A DNA stretch of 64,000 nt from Phialocephala subalpina (taxonomy: Eukaryota; Ascomycota; Leotiomycetes; Helotiales; Mollisiaceae): positions 1,458,243 to 1,522,242 of the forward strand of contig FJOG01000002.1 of assembly GCA_900073065.1 (NCBI GenBank), in the 5' to 3' direction. How positions within the stretch are numbered: the first letter of the stretch is position 1; every line of letters starts with the position of its first letter. The position numbers were made by a program, and so were the translations under genes. A model generated the notes under the pieces. The model had not been told where the DNA came from, ran no database searches, and saw only the letters and a list, made by a program, of their open reading frames with translations. Shown here piece after piece: positions 11,716 through 23,908 of this stretch.

Positions 11716-12527
11716 ATGTCTCTCTTCCCCGATTTCAGCAACGAAGACCTCTTCCCCACCTTCGCCGAATGCCCCCTGAAAGAAGCCCTCCCAGGCTACA
11801 CAACAGCCTCGTACCTTCCCCTCACCTCCTTTTCCCACGCTTCCAATTAATATTCAACAGAACTCAATACCTCCTCGGCACAATAGGAGAAAACATGACG
11901 CTCGCTCAAAATCCAACATTCATCTGTAAGGATCGCTCCGGAGCCTCCTTCGCACTGACGTTGAAATTACCGCGTCATATGCAGAAAGAGGGTGTGAGAG
12001 GTGGTGGGTTGGACTTCAAACAGTATAAGAAGGGGTGGACGGTTGTGGTGAGGTGTCCGGCGAGGAGTGGGGTGAAGGATGGGAAGCAGGGTTTTGTGGA
12101 GTCAGAGGTTGAGGAGAGTTTGGTATGTTGTTGGTCACGGGGTTGAGTGGAGGAAGGTGAAATTGGGATTGAAAAGAGGGGTGCTAATGAGTGTGATAGG
12201 TGATTCCGGCAAGTTTGGAGAAATTGGCGGGGATGCATAATAGGGAATGGTTGTCCGCGGCAAAGGGGGAGGTGGCTTGTCAAGGCTGCGACGAGGTGAA
12301 GGACAGAGATGAACTGTCAAGATGTAAAGGCTGCGGGGCAGTATGGTACTGTAATAAGGTAACACGTTGCATGAAACTTGATTGAGATTGGGCTGACTAA
12401 TTGATAGGAATGTCAAGCGAAGGGTTGGAGTGAGAAGGATCACAAGAGCGAGTGCAAAGCCTTCAAGGCATTGAAGAGCCCTTTTCTTGACCCTTGTAGG
12501 ACTCAATTGGAGATTAAGACTGTGTAG
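11716..12527 (+). CDS. MYND zinc-finger protein
   Basis: Four exons (11716-11810, 11861-12122, 12200-12358, 12408-12527) with introns of 49-77 bases keep one frame for 211 residues. The C-terminal 45 residues form a MYND finger: Cys-Gln-Gly-Cys, then Cys-Lys-Gly-Cys, Trp-Tyr-Cys-Asn-Lys, Cys-Gln, Trp, His and a final Cys, split by the last intron. The N-terminal region (about 120 residues) has no recognised fold. MYND fingers usually bind proline-rich partners. The partner and role here are unknown. The length is short for SET-MYND enzymes and no SET domain is present. Confidence 0.85.
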
Positions 12528-12950
12528 GTATAGATATGGGACTAGATGATGCATTCTCGCCGGCGTTCGGTCGTCATTCGCTTCAGAGCATAGCGTCGAG
12601 GTGGGATGAAAGAAAATCTGTATAGTCACGTGCTACAATATTCCTTGAGTTTCTTTCTTCTGTCCCTATGTTTGACCAGTTCAATTCCTTGAAGTCATTC
12701 TCAATTTTTTCTCAACTAATACGTTTATTTCTCACTGCCCATTCTTTGCTCAAACACTAGTCGAGGTCGCGACCACACAACCTCAGAATCTGCGTTCAAG
12801 CTTCTTTTCTCATCATAAAGCTTGAGAATATATTGTTCCCAAAAACTGGGACATTCTGAAACGAACCTCTGGTATCAGGAAAACACTCATATTCTACAAC
12901 CACTTCTTAGAACAACCTCAATCTCCCGGATATCTTGGAACATCAAAACT
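12528..12950. other. intergenic
   Basis: 423 bases without a gene. They are A/T- and C-rich and include a CT-rich leader before 12951. Confidence 0.35.
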
Positions 12951-15228
12951 ATGTCGAGCGGCGGGTGGGAAGTCATCGGCTTCGGTATTGGTGGTACCAT
13001 AACCTCACATTCAAGCACTTCCGATCCATCGGGTCCGACAAGCAAAAAGTCCCACATCCTCGCAGACCTTGAGAGTGACTCTCCAAGATCGCTTGAGCCG
13101 CTCGTAGAAGCTATGCAGGTAGCGACAGCGAGGCATAAGGTACGCATTTCGTCGCCCCTGTTTTTAGCAGAGCAACATTCCTGATCCCATGCTGATCTTG
13201 GGGTCTGTGCGCTCCTAGCCGGGTTTGTTTCCTGACTTATGGAAGTCCCACCAGTCCTGGGACATCCGGATCTTACTTTATGAATTCAATACGGACATGT
13301 CGTTAAACTAGGGAGGTCCAATATTCCACGCGATGTTGAGACTGGAGGGCGAAAAGGATCCTGACTTCATCGACGAAGCCTTCGCTTCCGGCCCGCCTGC
13401 GAAACGACCAACCATGAGCTGCATAGCCTGCAAAAACTCTCTCCGTCAATACGGCGACCTTTGCTTCGTCGTCGAAGAAGGCAACGGCATTGGCAAATTC
13501 CGCCCCTTACTCTGCCTCGTTGATCACGACCTCCGCGAAAAAGTCCCAATCTACTGGAGACAATGCGTAGAGAACGTCCGAAGACTGTTCAGCCGCAGTC
13601 TAGTTAGCGAACAATTCCTGACTTGAATGAGGCGAGATAACGAATCTTGGGAACGTTGTCCAGCGGCGGCTATCCGCATCTCGTAGTCGTGTTGAGGAGT
13701 GAACATCCCGTTCCACGACTGTTGGAGAACAGTGTACCGACTTCAACATCATACGAGATGCTACTTCGAGTCTTGAACGAAAATTCGCTCACGGTCATTG
13801 CATCGACTTACCATATGCTGACGACAGACCAACTCCCACGAGCCTACCAGTTTAGAGGCCGAATCAAGTTCCTAGAAGACGTTGCGGCAAATCTCGCAGA
13901 GCAAAAGCTCTTGGTTGTCCCTCCGATTCCCAAAGATCCGAAAGAAGGCAAGTTGGTCTGGGCAGACGGGAGAATCAGACGCCACAACTTAATCACCCTC
14001 TACGCCGTACGAGCATGCACAGGCTTCCTGTCATCATTGCAAAGCGGTATGGTCGGATTCCTGCTTGAAATGCTGCGAGACGAAACCCCGTTCAAGGACC
14101 CGAACAACGAATGGCTAGAAAGAGTCGATCCGCTAGCCTACATGAGGCCGAAGACTGCTCCAACTGTAGGCAGTATCCAATATGCAGAATGTCAGTTCAA
14201 GAAATTCGAGTACAGCAATCAAGATCTGGAACGAGTATACCTCACGCCTGACCAAGTCCCTGACTCAGGCTTCCTGTGGAAATCAGGAAAATGCCACGCA
14301 CAGATCCTAGCCACGAAAGAAGCCAAATCTAGGAGCCCCATCTTCGGCGGTCTCTTACCCTCTCAAGGCATGGGCCTTGACCTTTTGCCTTGCCCCTCGA
14401 GAGTAGATCGTCCTATCTACTCTATCACATTTAGAATATTCACGATGAATATTCTGCCGAAAGTTACGCATATAGAATTTTTGTGTCCAGACGGAGGAAT
14501 ACAGCTTTATTTCTTCACCACGGGGAAGGAAGGAGCGAGACCGATCATGTAGTGGCATACTGAGCCCAATACTGCGAGTTGGTATACATGGGCTGGCAAA
14601 TTTGTGTGTGGGCATGCGGGTTTGAAGCAGAATGAGTGGGTGACTGTTGAAGTTGTGGTTTCGTTCCCGCATATGTGGGATGATTTTGCTTCTGCTGCTG
14701 AGGGGTTAGTTGAGAAGAAAGTGGAGGAGTTCAAGTTTAAGAATAAGGGCATCCGGTATCTGTTTGTGTTGAAGGATATCAATGATAGTAGGAAGATGAA
14801 GGATTTGTGTCTGTTTCCGGAGTTTATGAGAAGGGAACTTCACCCCGTAAGTCCCCACATCTTTCCTCTGAAGTTTCATTCCAATTTCCCAGCCTTACTG
14901 GGACATTACTTTGCCCACTCACCTCGACCAACGGAGTGGTTGACACCTGGCCCCATCCTTGGATGGAGAACCTCAGCCCGACCATGCCAAAGTCTCAGCA
15001 GGACCGGGACGTTCAAACCCGTAGTTTCAATGGGCTTTAACTAACAATCTATAGGTCCGCAAAACTATCGAAGCCTTCAGCAAAGAAGATCAGATTGAGA
15101 AGCCACGTGACGGGCAGCCATACGTAGGTGGACTCTCATTCGAAGCGGGGAAGAAGCGAGCTTGGGTTGTGGCTGTGAGGACAAAGAACAACCAAATTTC
15201 GAAGTATAAGATTATTTTGTTTGAGTAA
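12951..15228 (+). pseudogene. unknown conserved-looking gene with stops and a frame change
   Basis: Exon 1 (12951-13139) joins in frame to exon 2 at 13312 across a 172-base intron, and a last intron (14847-15054, 208 bases) joins the final exon to TAA at 15226-15228. Together they would encode about 630 residues. The middle is interrupted three ways: TGA at 13624-13626, a one-base frame change between about 13627 and 13660, and TAG at 14550-14552, after which the same frame stays open for ~100 codons. No intron with usable phase removes the first two. The protein has several Cys and Trp pairs (Cys-Ile-Ala-Cys near 13420) but no domain I recognise. Coding composition is strong on both sides of every lesion, so the damage is recent or artefactual. 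Confidence 0.6.
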
Positions 15229-15749
15229 GCGGGGGACATCGGGGGCGGAAGAAAGTCCTGCCCTAGGAAGGACAATGTTGATAGGGCATATTTGGGATGA
15301 GCTTTGAGAAGGCCTCAATCACGATTGCTCGGAATAGAAGCCAAGATGGTGTGCAGCACTGACTTTCGAGGTCCATGGTGGGGCTATCGCTTCCTGAATC
15401 GTACAGGAAGGTTTTGAGGGGAAGCTTCCTAAGGATGGATTGAAGAGACCGCAGATCGAAGGCTGGGCAGCTTGCAAAGTTTAAGAGACTGAATCAGACA
15501 ATGAAATGGGACGGACAAATCGGTAATGTGACATTTTGTTCATGGCTTCGTGTATTCATCTTATATACCATGCACTTTCCTAAGAGTGCCTCGATATGCA
15601 TGCCTCAGTGTTCCATCCTACCAAGAACATTGCTCCTGGAGTTCCGCCCGGAAGTCCCATCTATGAAACGCCACAACTCCGAACTCCATACCTTCCCATG
15701 TTCCCGTGTTCCCATCCTATGGTCCTGCCCACAGATATCAACCACCCAC
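15229..15749. other. intergenic between convergent genes
   Basis: 520 bases with no gene. The short + frame from 15501 is the mirror of the MFS coding strand. Confidence 0.35.
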
Positions 15750-17790
15750 CTAATGCATAACCACCGCAACATGATCATCCATATACTGATTGATGTCCCC
15801 CAAGAAAGCGCTCGCGATAATCGCGACTGCCCCAAACGCAATCGACGCGTAGTACACATACGGATAAGCATAAGCATAACTCTCCTGTCCAGCAAGCACA
15901 ATATCCTTCCAGATCGTCAAGTTCCCTTCCACCCCGGGTAACGTCTTAATCTCATCTAACAAACTAGCTCCCGTCAACTGTGCCGCTTTGGTCACCACCT
16001 CGATATCAAAGATACCATTCTTGATACAAGCCAGATAGATATTGATCGAAAGTTTCGGGACAAATTTGTTCAAAAAGACATTGTAATAAGTGGTATACCC
16101 GATTGCTCCGCCAACAACGCGAATGGCGAGAGTGAGGGCAGCGATAGTGGCGATCAGGTCATCGGGACAGATGATTGTTGTTATAATGGAGGCAGGGACG
16201 ACGATTCCTCCGATACCGAGACCAGCAACGACGAGGATGCCGTAGACGGCGTTCAGGTTGTCGAGACGAGCTGCTGCAAGGGCGCCGCAGCCAGCGGTCA
16301 TCATGCAGGAGGAGACCAACATTAGCATTCTGTTTCCGCCGCGGAAGACGGAGAGGAGCCAGAGGACGATGCAGGCTCCGGCGAGGATTGAGAAGCCGAT
16401 GGGGAGACCGCGGATGCCGACTCCGACGGGGTCGTGGCCATAGACATTGAATGCTTGTGTCGGCCAAAAGAGGAGGACGGAGAAGAAGTTCGCGCCCGAG
16501 ATGAAGGTGATGATGAGAGTGAGGGCGAGAATTCGAGGGTTTTGTTTCAGGCGAGAGGGGAACATTGGGTACTTGGCTCCGTAGATTTCCCACTGTAAAG
16601 GTTAGCGTGAGGATCTTGTTACTAAGTGGACTGAAACAGTTCGGAAAAGGATCTTTTCCAGAGAATACATAGCAAGTAAATAGATTACTTACGAATCCGA
16701 AGGCGATGAGGAGCACAGCTCCAAGAAGCAAAGGAACGAGAACATGAGCCGATGTCCACTTATACTGATAACCTCCCCAAAGTAGACCGGCGATGAAAAG
16801 AATAATGCCAACAATAGACAAGAAGCCGCCAACGAAATCGATTTGTCCAATGATTTCACGGCGACTGAGACCCGTGGAGTTGACTCGCGGTGGTGGGAAG
16901 TAGAAGATAGCAGTCATGACCAGACCGATGAAGGCCCACAGAGCGCAGAAGAGCCCAACATATCGCCATGTAGAATGGTAAGCGATAAGTTGGCCCCAAA
17001 GCACCGACGGGCAGAATGGAATGATGGTGAAGATGAGGACGGCGACGTATTTTCCTCGCTTGGCTGTGGGTGCCAGTTCTGAAGTTGCAGCTAAGGCTGT
17101 CAATTCGTTTATACCAGCTCCTGCACCTGCGATTGCCATTCCGGCTGGAATCGTTAGTTGACTGAGATGAGCCAGATCGATCCTCGACACTTACCGATGA
17201 ATATGTTCATGGTATGAGCTGTGGAGCACACGATCATTCCAATGACAATGAGGCCGGCTCCTGTGAGAGCAACATATCGTCGACCCATCAGGTCAGACAA
17301 AGCACCCACGAAGGGGCACACTGCAGCAAGTGCAAGCAGATTTGCAAGCACAAACCAAACCCATCGGTCGGTTCCGCCGATGTCACGATAAATGTATGGT
17401 GGGATACCTCCTATTGAAGGGGTCAGCAAGCTCAGCCCCCCGAGAAGCAGGAGGTGCATACCAAAGAGATAAACGGGTATTTGAGAGCCAGTCCACAAGA
17501 AAGCCATAGCAATCAGAGACATCAGACGGTGCATAGTCATCTATGTGATGTTAATATCATTCCCATCAGGAGTGACGAAGCAAACTTACAGGAGGTTCAT
17601 GATCATGGTCCTCATCATCTCCATATGTCCTTAAGCCATTTTTCTCGTAGTAATGGCTGTTTCCCGGGACTCTAGAGACAGTCCTGATTGTATCGAGGTG
17701 CTGAACCTGAGTATTACCAGCGTTCGTCTCTTTCTCCAAGGAGGTTGGCACCGAGCTGTCGGATTCGGCGGCGGTGTTGTGATGCTCCAT
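15750..17790 (-). CDS. MFS exporter, TRI12-like (DHA2-type, about 14 TM)
   Basis: Four exons (17790-17590, 17540-17195, 17144-16693, 16592-15750) with introns of 49, 50 and 100 bases encode 613 residues in frame. A hydrophilic 65-residue N-terminus is followed by many hydrophobic segments. The loop Gly-Ala-Leu-Ser-Asp-Leu-Met-Gly-Arg-Arg is the MFS motif A. Gly-Ala-Gly-Ala-Gly-Ile-Asn-Glu-Leu and the Glu-Leu-Ala-Pro-Thr-Ala-Lys-Arg-Gly-Lys block match the trichothecene-efflux (TRI12) family, whose members export toxins or siderophores. The topology fits the 14-helix drug:H+ antiporter class, and the protein probably sits in the plasma membrane. No biosynthetic cluster lies next to it, so the substrate is unknown. 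The gene is intact. Confidence 0.87.
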
Positions 17791-20062
17791 ATTGCTTCCT
17801 ATTCTCGATTCAATGAGACTTGCTTGGGTGGGATAGGAAGAGAGAAAGATTGTGATGCAGAACCAAAAGTGAAAATATCAAGCTGGGGAGGATCCTGCAA
17901 TATAACATTAAGGGCCAGAGGGTTCCTCCTCATTCGTAACCAACCCACTTTCGTCCTTACCCCAGTCACGGGCACACTAAAGGAGAGGTTTCGGAGGTGG
18001 ACAGGCCTACCCCGGAGTTTAGCGGGACCAAGCAAGGATCAGGAGCGATCCTCATTTGACAACGCAAGGAAATGGAGTCTCCCACTTCAAGTGACTTGCA
18101 CCAACTGGGCATGGATACGATGTCGATAAGAGGACTCCGAGGTACTTTTCACAAATTTGGAGCGTGGTGGCGTCCCGTCCACTCCTTGGCGTAAGGAGTA
18201 CCGCTAGATAAGCTTGTGAAGCTTCGTGGGGTGTGCATGGGGACTACCCTTGCCAGAATGCAACAATCTACGAGCCTCCAAAAGCCCAAGGAAGACTGCA
18301 GCTGCATTGTGAAATAACCTAGAAATGCTCGAGGTCGCACAGACTAGGACCACAGACTTCGATCCCGGTGAACCAAATTTGATTCGTTACACGCAGAGTT
18401 CAGACGAAAACGGTCCGAATGCGACACTGCAATGCATCGAAAACGGTGAACCTTCGTTTTTCAGGATCTCCTCGATCGTGTCTATCGGTGACCTGCTAGA
18501 AGCGCGGGAAGATACAGTAGTAAGGTTAGCCTGACTTAGATTTGCGCCAATATTTCTTGGTATTGAAAAAAAAAAAACCTCGGCTGGCGGTCGCAGTATG
18601 GACTGGGGTGCGGGGAAAATGGCGAACAAGAGTCTGGAGAAAAACGGAGAGTGAAGATCCCGGGAAGTGGAGAGAACCAATGGGGGCTAAACAATGCTAA
18701 ATCGTGAAGTGGCTGTTCCTTTGGACGAGATCTTGCAGCTTCTCCCCTTTTAATCCTAGTTGAGTCAATCTCCCGAGGGAGTGTGCCACCAAAGTCCTCA
18801 TGGGATGTGTCAAGCAGATGTCTGGATGTCAAAAAGGACGATCATTCGGAAGGAGAAACCATCTCGGATTCTCAGCTTCCAATTTCTAATTTCTAGAATC
18901 TTTCCACCCTGGGACGATTGCATTGAGCTTCTTCCGAATGTAGGTGGACTTTGCAGAGGCGGCACCAACGGTATGTTCACTTGTCCCAAAGTCCAGGCTT
19001 GCGGGACCCGTTGGTATCAAACTCGAGGTTTCCATAACACGGCGTCTTCCGGAACCATTGACTTGGTCGATTAAGAGCCTTGCAGAGGTGAAAGTCATGA
19101 TGTTGTGACAAATGGTGGTAGCACACCGTCATGTCGATTTGGTTGTTCATGATTCGTGAGTTCGTGGTCGTGTCTTGGTGGGTGAGAAAGTCGACTACTT
19201 GCGCCGCCCTCGGTCTTCGCTGTCTGTTGGTGGCCGTTGGCTTGTGCCATGGTGTTGTGCATGAAATTATCGCCAAGAGGTCGTCTCGATCGAAGGAGGA
19301 TGTCGAAAGATATCTCGAGGGGCCGAGGTGTTTTTAACCTTCATCGTATCGTGTCCGTCCCGCCTCGAGGCTATGTTGTGCCTTCCCGTCCCGGACTTGC
19401 ATGCAGATGAGGACCAGTCGCATCTCCAAAGGTCTGCGGCATCCGTTATGGTGGGTGAGACGCGGCTCGGGATCTGTTCATCGCCGAAATCAGTAGTCGG
19501 ACAGAATAGGGGATGTGCTTGGTATCTGCAGGTGGATGCATAAGCTGGGCTTGCCCTTGCCTCGGACAGGCTCTTGAGCGCAACCGAAGAGTTTTGGCTG
19601 CTGTACCAGATACCGCATGCTTCAAGGTGTGAATATTCGAAAGCAATCAAATGCCTCAGGTAATAACAATGATCTCGGCGGATTGGGTGACTGCGCTTTG
19701 GATTTGAAGTGGAAGAGGAGGAGGGAGAGAGAACGCGATGAAAGGTCACTGGTGCGGGATGGAACGAATCGCGCAGTCACGTGGAGGGCACGGCACATCT
19801 CCAAGACAATACGACGCGTCCAAACCTCCGCCAAAAAGACGATCCAGTATGAAATCCTTGAATATACATCTCAAGCACTGTTGGCCACTTTCTATGCCAA
19901 CAATTTGATTTGTAGCTTGCGATCTCATGATGCTCACCTACTTTACGATCGGGATGCTTGGCTGTAAGGAGTCACCCGAGCGAGAAGGAACACCCAGGAG
20001 AAACACAATAGAGAAATATTGTGACAAGTTGGTACTTCCATTGGTCAAGTTCGGAACAGAAT
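17791..20062. other. 2.3-kb intergenic stretch
   Basis: Only short overlapping frames on both strands and no splice-consistent gene. The upstream side of the MFS gene presumably carries its promoter. A small inverted repeat (AAGCTTGTGAAGCTT) is at about 18210. Confidence 0.4.
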
Positions 20063-20930
20063 CTAACATGCCACAAAGGGCCGGAATGCCAAGGGGGCAA
20101 CGAAGAAGCCGGCAGCACCACCATCATCGTCATCGTCCATCTTCATCCTCTTCCCACCTCTCCCCTCACCCTCCTCCTCCTCGTCATCCGTCACCTCCAC
20201 CTCTGTCTCCACATCCGTCTCCACCTCGTACTGCTCCTCTACGGTCGGCTCCTCCAATTCTTCGGAGTGACCGCGAGCAGCCTCCCAACCGTCGTCTCCA
20301 ACTTCGAAAGCCCGAGCTTCCTCAGACTCCCAAGTGTAAGATTGGAGATGACGGGCGTTCAGCTGCCCGGACCACTCCCCGTCGAGAACGCGGGGGACGG
20401 TGCGAAGGCGGGTCACCCAGCGGCGTTCACGAATCCTGACCCTCTTGGTCTTCTTATTGCGACGTCCTACGAATGTCAGCGCCCTTGCACCATACATTCC
20501 AATTCGAGAAATCGTATATCGAACGGTATTTCATAATGATAAACATGCTACGGCTTGATTGTAGCAAGCATCAATGCGTATAGTTTCTCGGGCGTTCGAT
20601 GCAATTTTCGTGTGAAATCATGTTGCTTCCTGCGGATTGATATAAAGGGAGATTCGACTTACGCTTCTTGTTGGAGGAGGGAGGAGGAGCTGCGGCCGCT
20701 GCCTTCTTGTTCTTCTTCTTGAGCCGGAGTTCAGCAATCTTCTCGTCGGTGATGGGGCCTTGCGGCGGGGGTTTCTGCATCAAACACCTCGTTAGTACAG
20801 TGAAAGCGAACATGGAGCTTAATCCAAGATAGATCAACTATCCTGAGATGCAGAGCGAGATGTAAACTTACGGATTTCTTCTCGTCCGTCGTCTTGGCTG
20901 TGAGGCTCGTGATTTTGGTTTGAAGTTGTA
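20063..20930 (-). CDS. unknown basic/acidic small protein, start unresolved
   Basis: Three exons are visible: about 20930-20872, 20774-20663 and 20466-20063, with GTAAGT donors and phases that match. The middle exon has a Pro-rich start, a Lys-rich helix and an Ala run. The last is Arg/Lys-rich, then has a Trp-containing segment and a long Glu/Val/Asp-rich acidic tail ending Phe-Val-Ala-Cys at TAG 20063-20065. Coding character is clear, but no ATG is found in the first exon: the frame begins after a TGA, and an ATA stands where a start might be. A further upstream exon or loss of the start codon are both possible. A nuclear location is guessed from composition. Family not recognised. Confidence 0.6.
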
Positions 20931-21999
20931 TCTTTAATTTTCACAGATCGAGGTTATCGCCTGGAAATCAGTCGTCATAAAATCACTTTCGACACTCAAC
21001 ATCAACGCTAACATTGAAGCTTCTATTACACTTTAAATATAATTCCAATATGCAAAGCTCAAAAAACTACGTGTGAATGCATTGTTTATTAAACCTTGGA
21101 TGGTATAAACAATGTTTACCTCATGTACTTCCGACCTTGACCTCCATACGTAGAGCATTTGATACAAATGCACCCTTCAATATCGATACAAACTCGATTT
21201 TGATGTTTCCAAACACTTGGTAACCTTAACGAGCCCCTTTAGATGTCCTTAGACCTTGGATGATCGGGGAATGTGCGGGGTTGATATGGTGGAGCTAGTC
21301 TCGGTAAAAGCCGGCTTCCATTTTGATCTGTATATATTTAAATAATAATAAATTTCAACAACATAATAAAAGACCCTCGAGTCCAAGAATTCGAGAGCAG
21401 CAGAGAAGTTGTCCCCACTCCTGACATGTGGAAGATTAAGTTGATATCACTTGAGTGGCGGCTGCATGATTCATCAGTCTGCCTGACGTTAGTCGCCTTC
21501 ACGGGCTTGTACAGTGCGCGGGGCCAGCAGAATCATGTAGTTGTCACTCACAGAGTGAAAAATAGGAAATCAAAATCAAAGATCATTATGATCAATCAAG
21601 GCTGGCCTAAAAACCAATAAAATGCCGTTCAAACAAATTTTTTTGTTTGGTATTTTCTCTTGAGGCTTTTTGCTTCGCTTCTTTAGCGAGCGTCTCTCTC
21701 CTTTTCGCGTCGCCTATGTACGTACTGTACGCGAGGTAAGCGTGAGGCTAGCCACTAGAGGTAGAATGAAGGTCAAACATGCATAGCACATTTGGAATAA
21801 CAGTGCTGCTCGAGTTTAAACGGACATGGTTCTAAATCACCTTGAAAGACTACTCAATCATTATCACAGTGTGAGTGAGGAGTTTTGAATGCCATGAGTG
21901 CTAATCGGATTTCTTGACTTCTTTCCCACCAATATACCTCTTTAAATGCTTGAAATTTACCTTCCTAATAGTGTCTTGGTCGTGCGCCTGCAGTGTTTC
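20931..21999. other. AT-rich intergenic DNA
   Basis: No gene. AT content rises here, and decayed DNA continues to about 25.6 kb. Confidence 0.4.
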
Positions 22000-22810
22000 G
22001 TGATATTCGGAGTGCAACTCTCCCCCATTAGCCCAAACCTTCCATCCAAATATCTGGGCCTGCTAATATTCAATGACCTAGAATTAATCATTACATATTT
22101 TTGGAGATCCATAGACACCAAAAAAAGGAGTTTAGAACCTCCCACTAACATTTCGGTGGAATTCTTGCACGTTGCACATTGTAGTGGGCGACAACGTCGC
22201 GAGCTAGTACACTCGCACCTCACTTCCAAAGTCTCGTTTCTGCTTTCATCCGACAACTAAGATTTAATCATAGAATGAATCTATAATGGTCATATACATA
22301 TTTCATAAAATTTCAAAATTTACACCGACCTTTAGGTTGACTTTCGACGCGTCGTGCAAAAGAGGTAGCATCTGATGGGTTGACTTCAACGAGCGGCAAT
22401 TCGCCACCAAGGCGCCACTTCTAAGATATCGGTCCTGCTTTCATCCAATAATCAATATCAAGACACACAACTAGTCTGTGAGGTTCAAAGATATCTAAAA
22501 CAGAAGCCTTCGACGACTTTCTCATGGAATTTCGACGCGGCGAAGGTGGTGATGTACTGTGACCAACCTTCTCCATTAACATTTGGCTACAGCTGCATCA
22601 CTTCCAAAATATCGCTCCCTCTTTCATCCAATAGCCAATATTCAATTGTTAAAATAATATTTAAGGTTCAAAGATGTTGAAAACAGGGTTTGGAAATCTC
22701 TAATGCCCATTTTGGTGAGTTTTGATGCGTCGTAGTTGGTGGTCGTCCTCGAAGGTTGACCACCAAAGCTTAACTGGAGCCTCACCACTTGAAAATCATC
22801 AGCGTTGGGA
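22000..22810. repeat. degenerate tandem repeat, ~190-bp period, about four copies
   Basis: A block with CTTTCATCC recurs at 22243, 22438 and 22621 (a weaker CTTCCATCC lies near 22039). A linked TTCGACGC-like block recurs at 22162 (diverged), 22343, 22531 and 22721. Spacings are 181-195 bases. Between them CACTTCCAAA, AATATTCAA-like and GGTTCAAAGAT motifs keep the same order. The copies differ by many substitutions, mainly C/T and G/A. No frame is shared, so this is a non-coding satellite-like array. Confidence 0.75.
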
Positions 22811-23045
22811 CCAACAATCTGTCCGCCGGCTTGCGCATCTTACTAAGTATAAATCATCAAGCGATCGAACAAAGTCAAATTGCATCTGTTTTTATGGGTC
22901 CTTTCTCTCACAACCCTTCTTGGTGCGCTGGTGGGCAAGCTCCTCCACCAACCTTCACCACAACCCCACCACCACCAAAGCAACAACACCACAACATCAC
23001 CACATTCTGCATAGAATCACAAACATTAGACCCATTTATATGTTA

Positions 23046-23217
23046 CCTTTCAGCCACTACACTACTGCCCGCTGTACCTCCTTATATTCTTTTCTTCCCC
23101 CTTAGAAAAGAAAGCTTTCTGCTTCCCCTTCTTTTATTGAAGTAGAAAGCTTTCTTTCTAAGGAGGAAGAGAAGAGTATAAGGAGGTATAGCGGGTAGTA
23201 GTGTAGTGGTTGAAAGG
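23046..23217. repeat. 172-bp inverted-repeat (fold-back, MITE-like) element
   Basis: The left arm (23046-23122) and right arm (about 23142-23217) are near-perfect reverse complements of ~75 bases, joined by a ~20-base loop. The ends read CCTTTCA and TGAAAGG, and both arms contain CCACTACACTACT and AAAGCTTTCT. Such a hairpin fits a small non-autonomous transposable element. No clear target-site duplication was seen. It codes for nothing. Confidence 0.8.
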
Positions 23218-23908
23218 CGCCTCTCTGGGAAGGAGAGGTGTTGAATTAGGAAGGAAGAGGGAGGAGTTGTGCTTGGCATGAGTGAAGAGGAAGGAACATC
23301 CTGCAGTGGGAATATCGATACTTGCGACCCCAAGATAAGATAGAGATCGGAATAAAACTGGTGATCTTACAGCAGAACACGAATAGGTGATGGCGTACTC
23401 GCCATGTGAAGAAATCTGTCTCAGTGCCTGAAACCTTGTGCGAGGCAAATGACCTCACGAGGTTAGAGAGGCCTGCACCAAATAAACTACCATGCGTTGC
23501 AAAAGGCCTGCGATAATTCGATTTACTGAAAGTACTAGAGATTTTAGGACTTTTTCGCTGCTAAAAGTTATGACTGTAAACCAGGGACTGGAATGCACCC
23601 GGTCAGACTTCCGAACATGGCGAGTAAGAGTACGAGGACTGGAAACCAGCTTGGCAGCTGCTAATGTAGCGCTATCCATTTTGATTAGAGTTGCGGATGA
23701 GTTGAGAATCGAAGGGCTAAGGGCCAAAGGATTTAACCTTAGAGGAAAAAACACGCTAAATCTTAAGCGACAACGCGCCTTCATCAAATCTCTGTCACTA
23801 CAGCTCTATCTCTACCTCTCATAATCAATCCTCCACTCGATAATGACAGACAACATGGCGGCGAATACAACTGGTGGTTTTACTTGAAAATTGGGTATTT
23901 GGAAGATC
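23218..23908. other. no convincing gene
   Basis: Short frames on both strands (for example 23492-23824) lack start context and splice support. The region may belong to the decayed gene downstream. Confidence 0.3.

Noticed and set aside
15750..17790. Secondary-metabolite cluster around the TRI12-like exporter
   Set aside because: No polyketide synthase, NRPS, terpene cyclase or P450 is present within the window near it.
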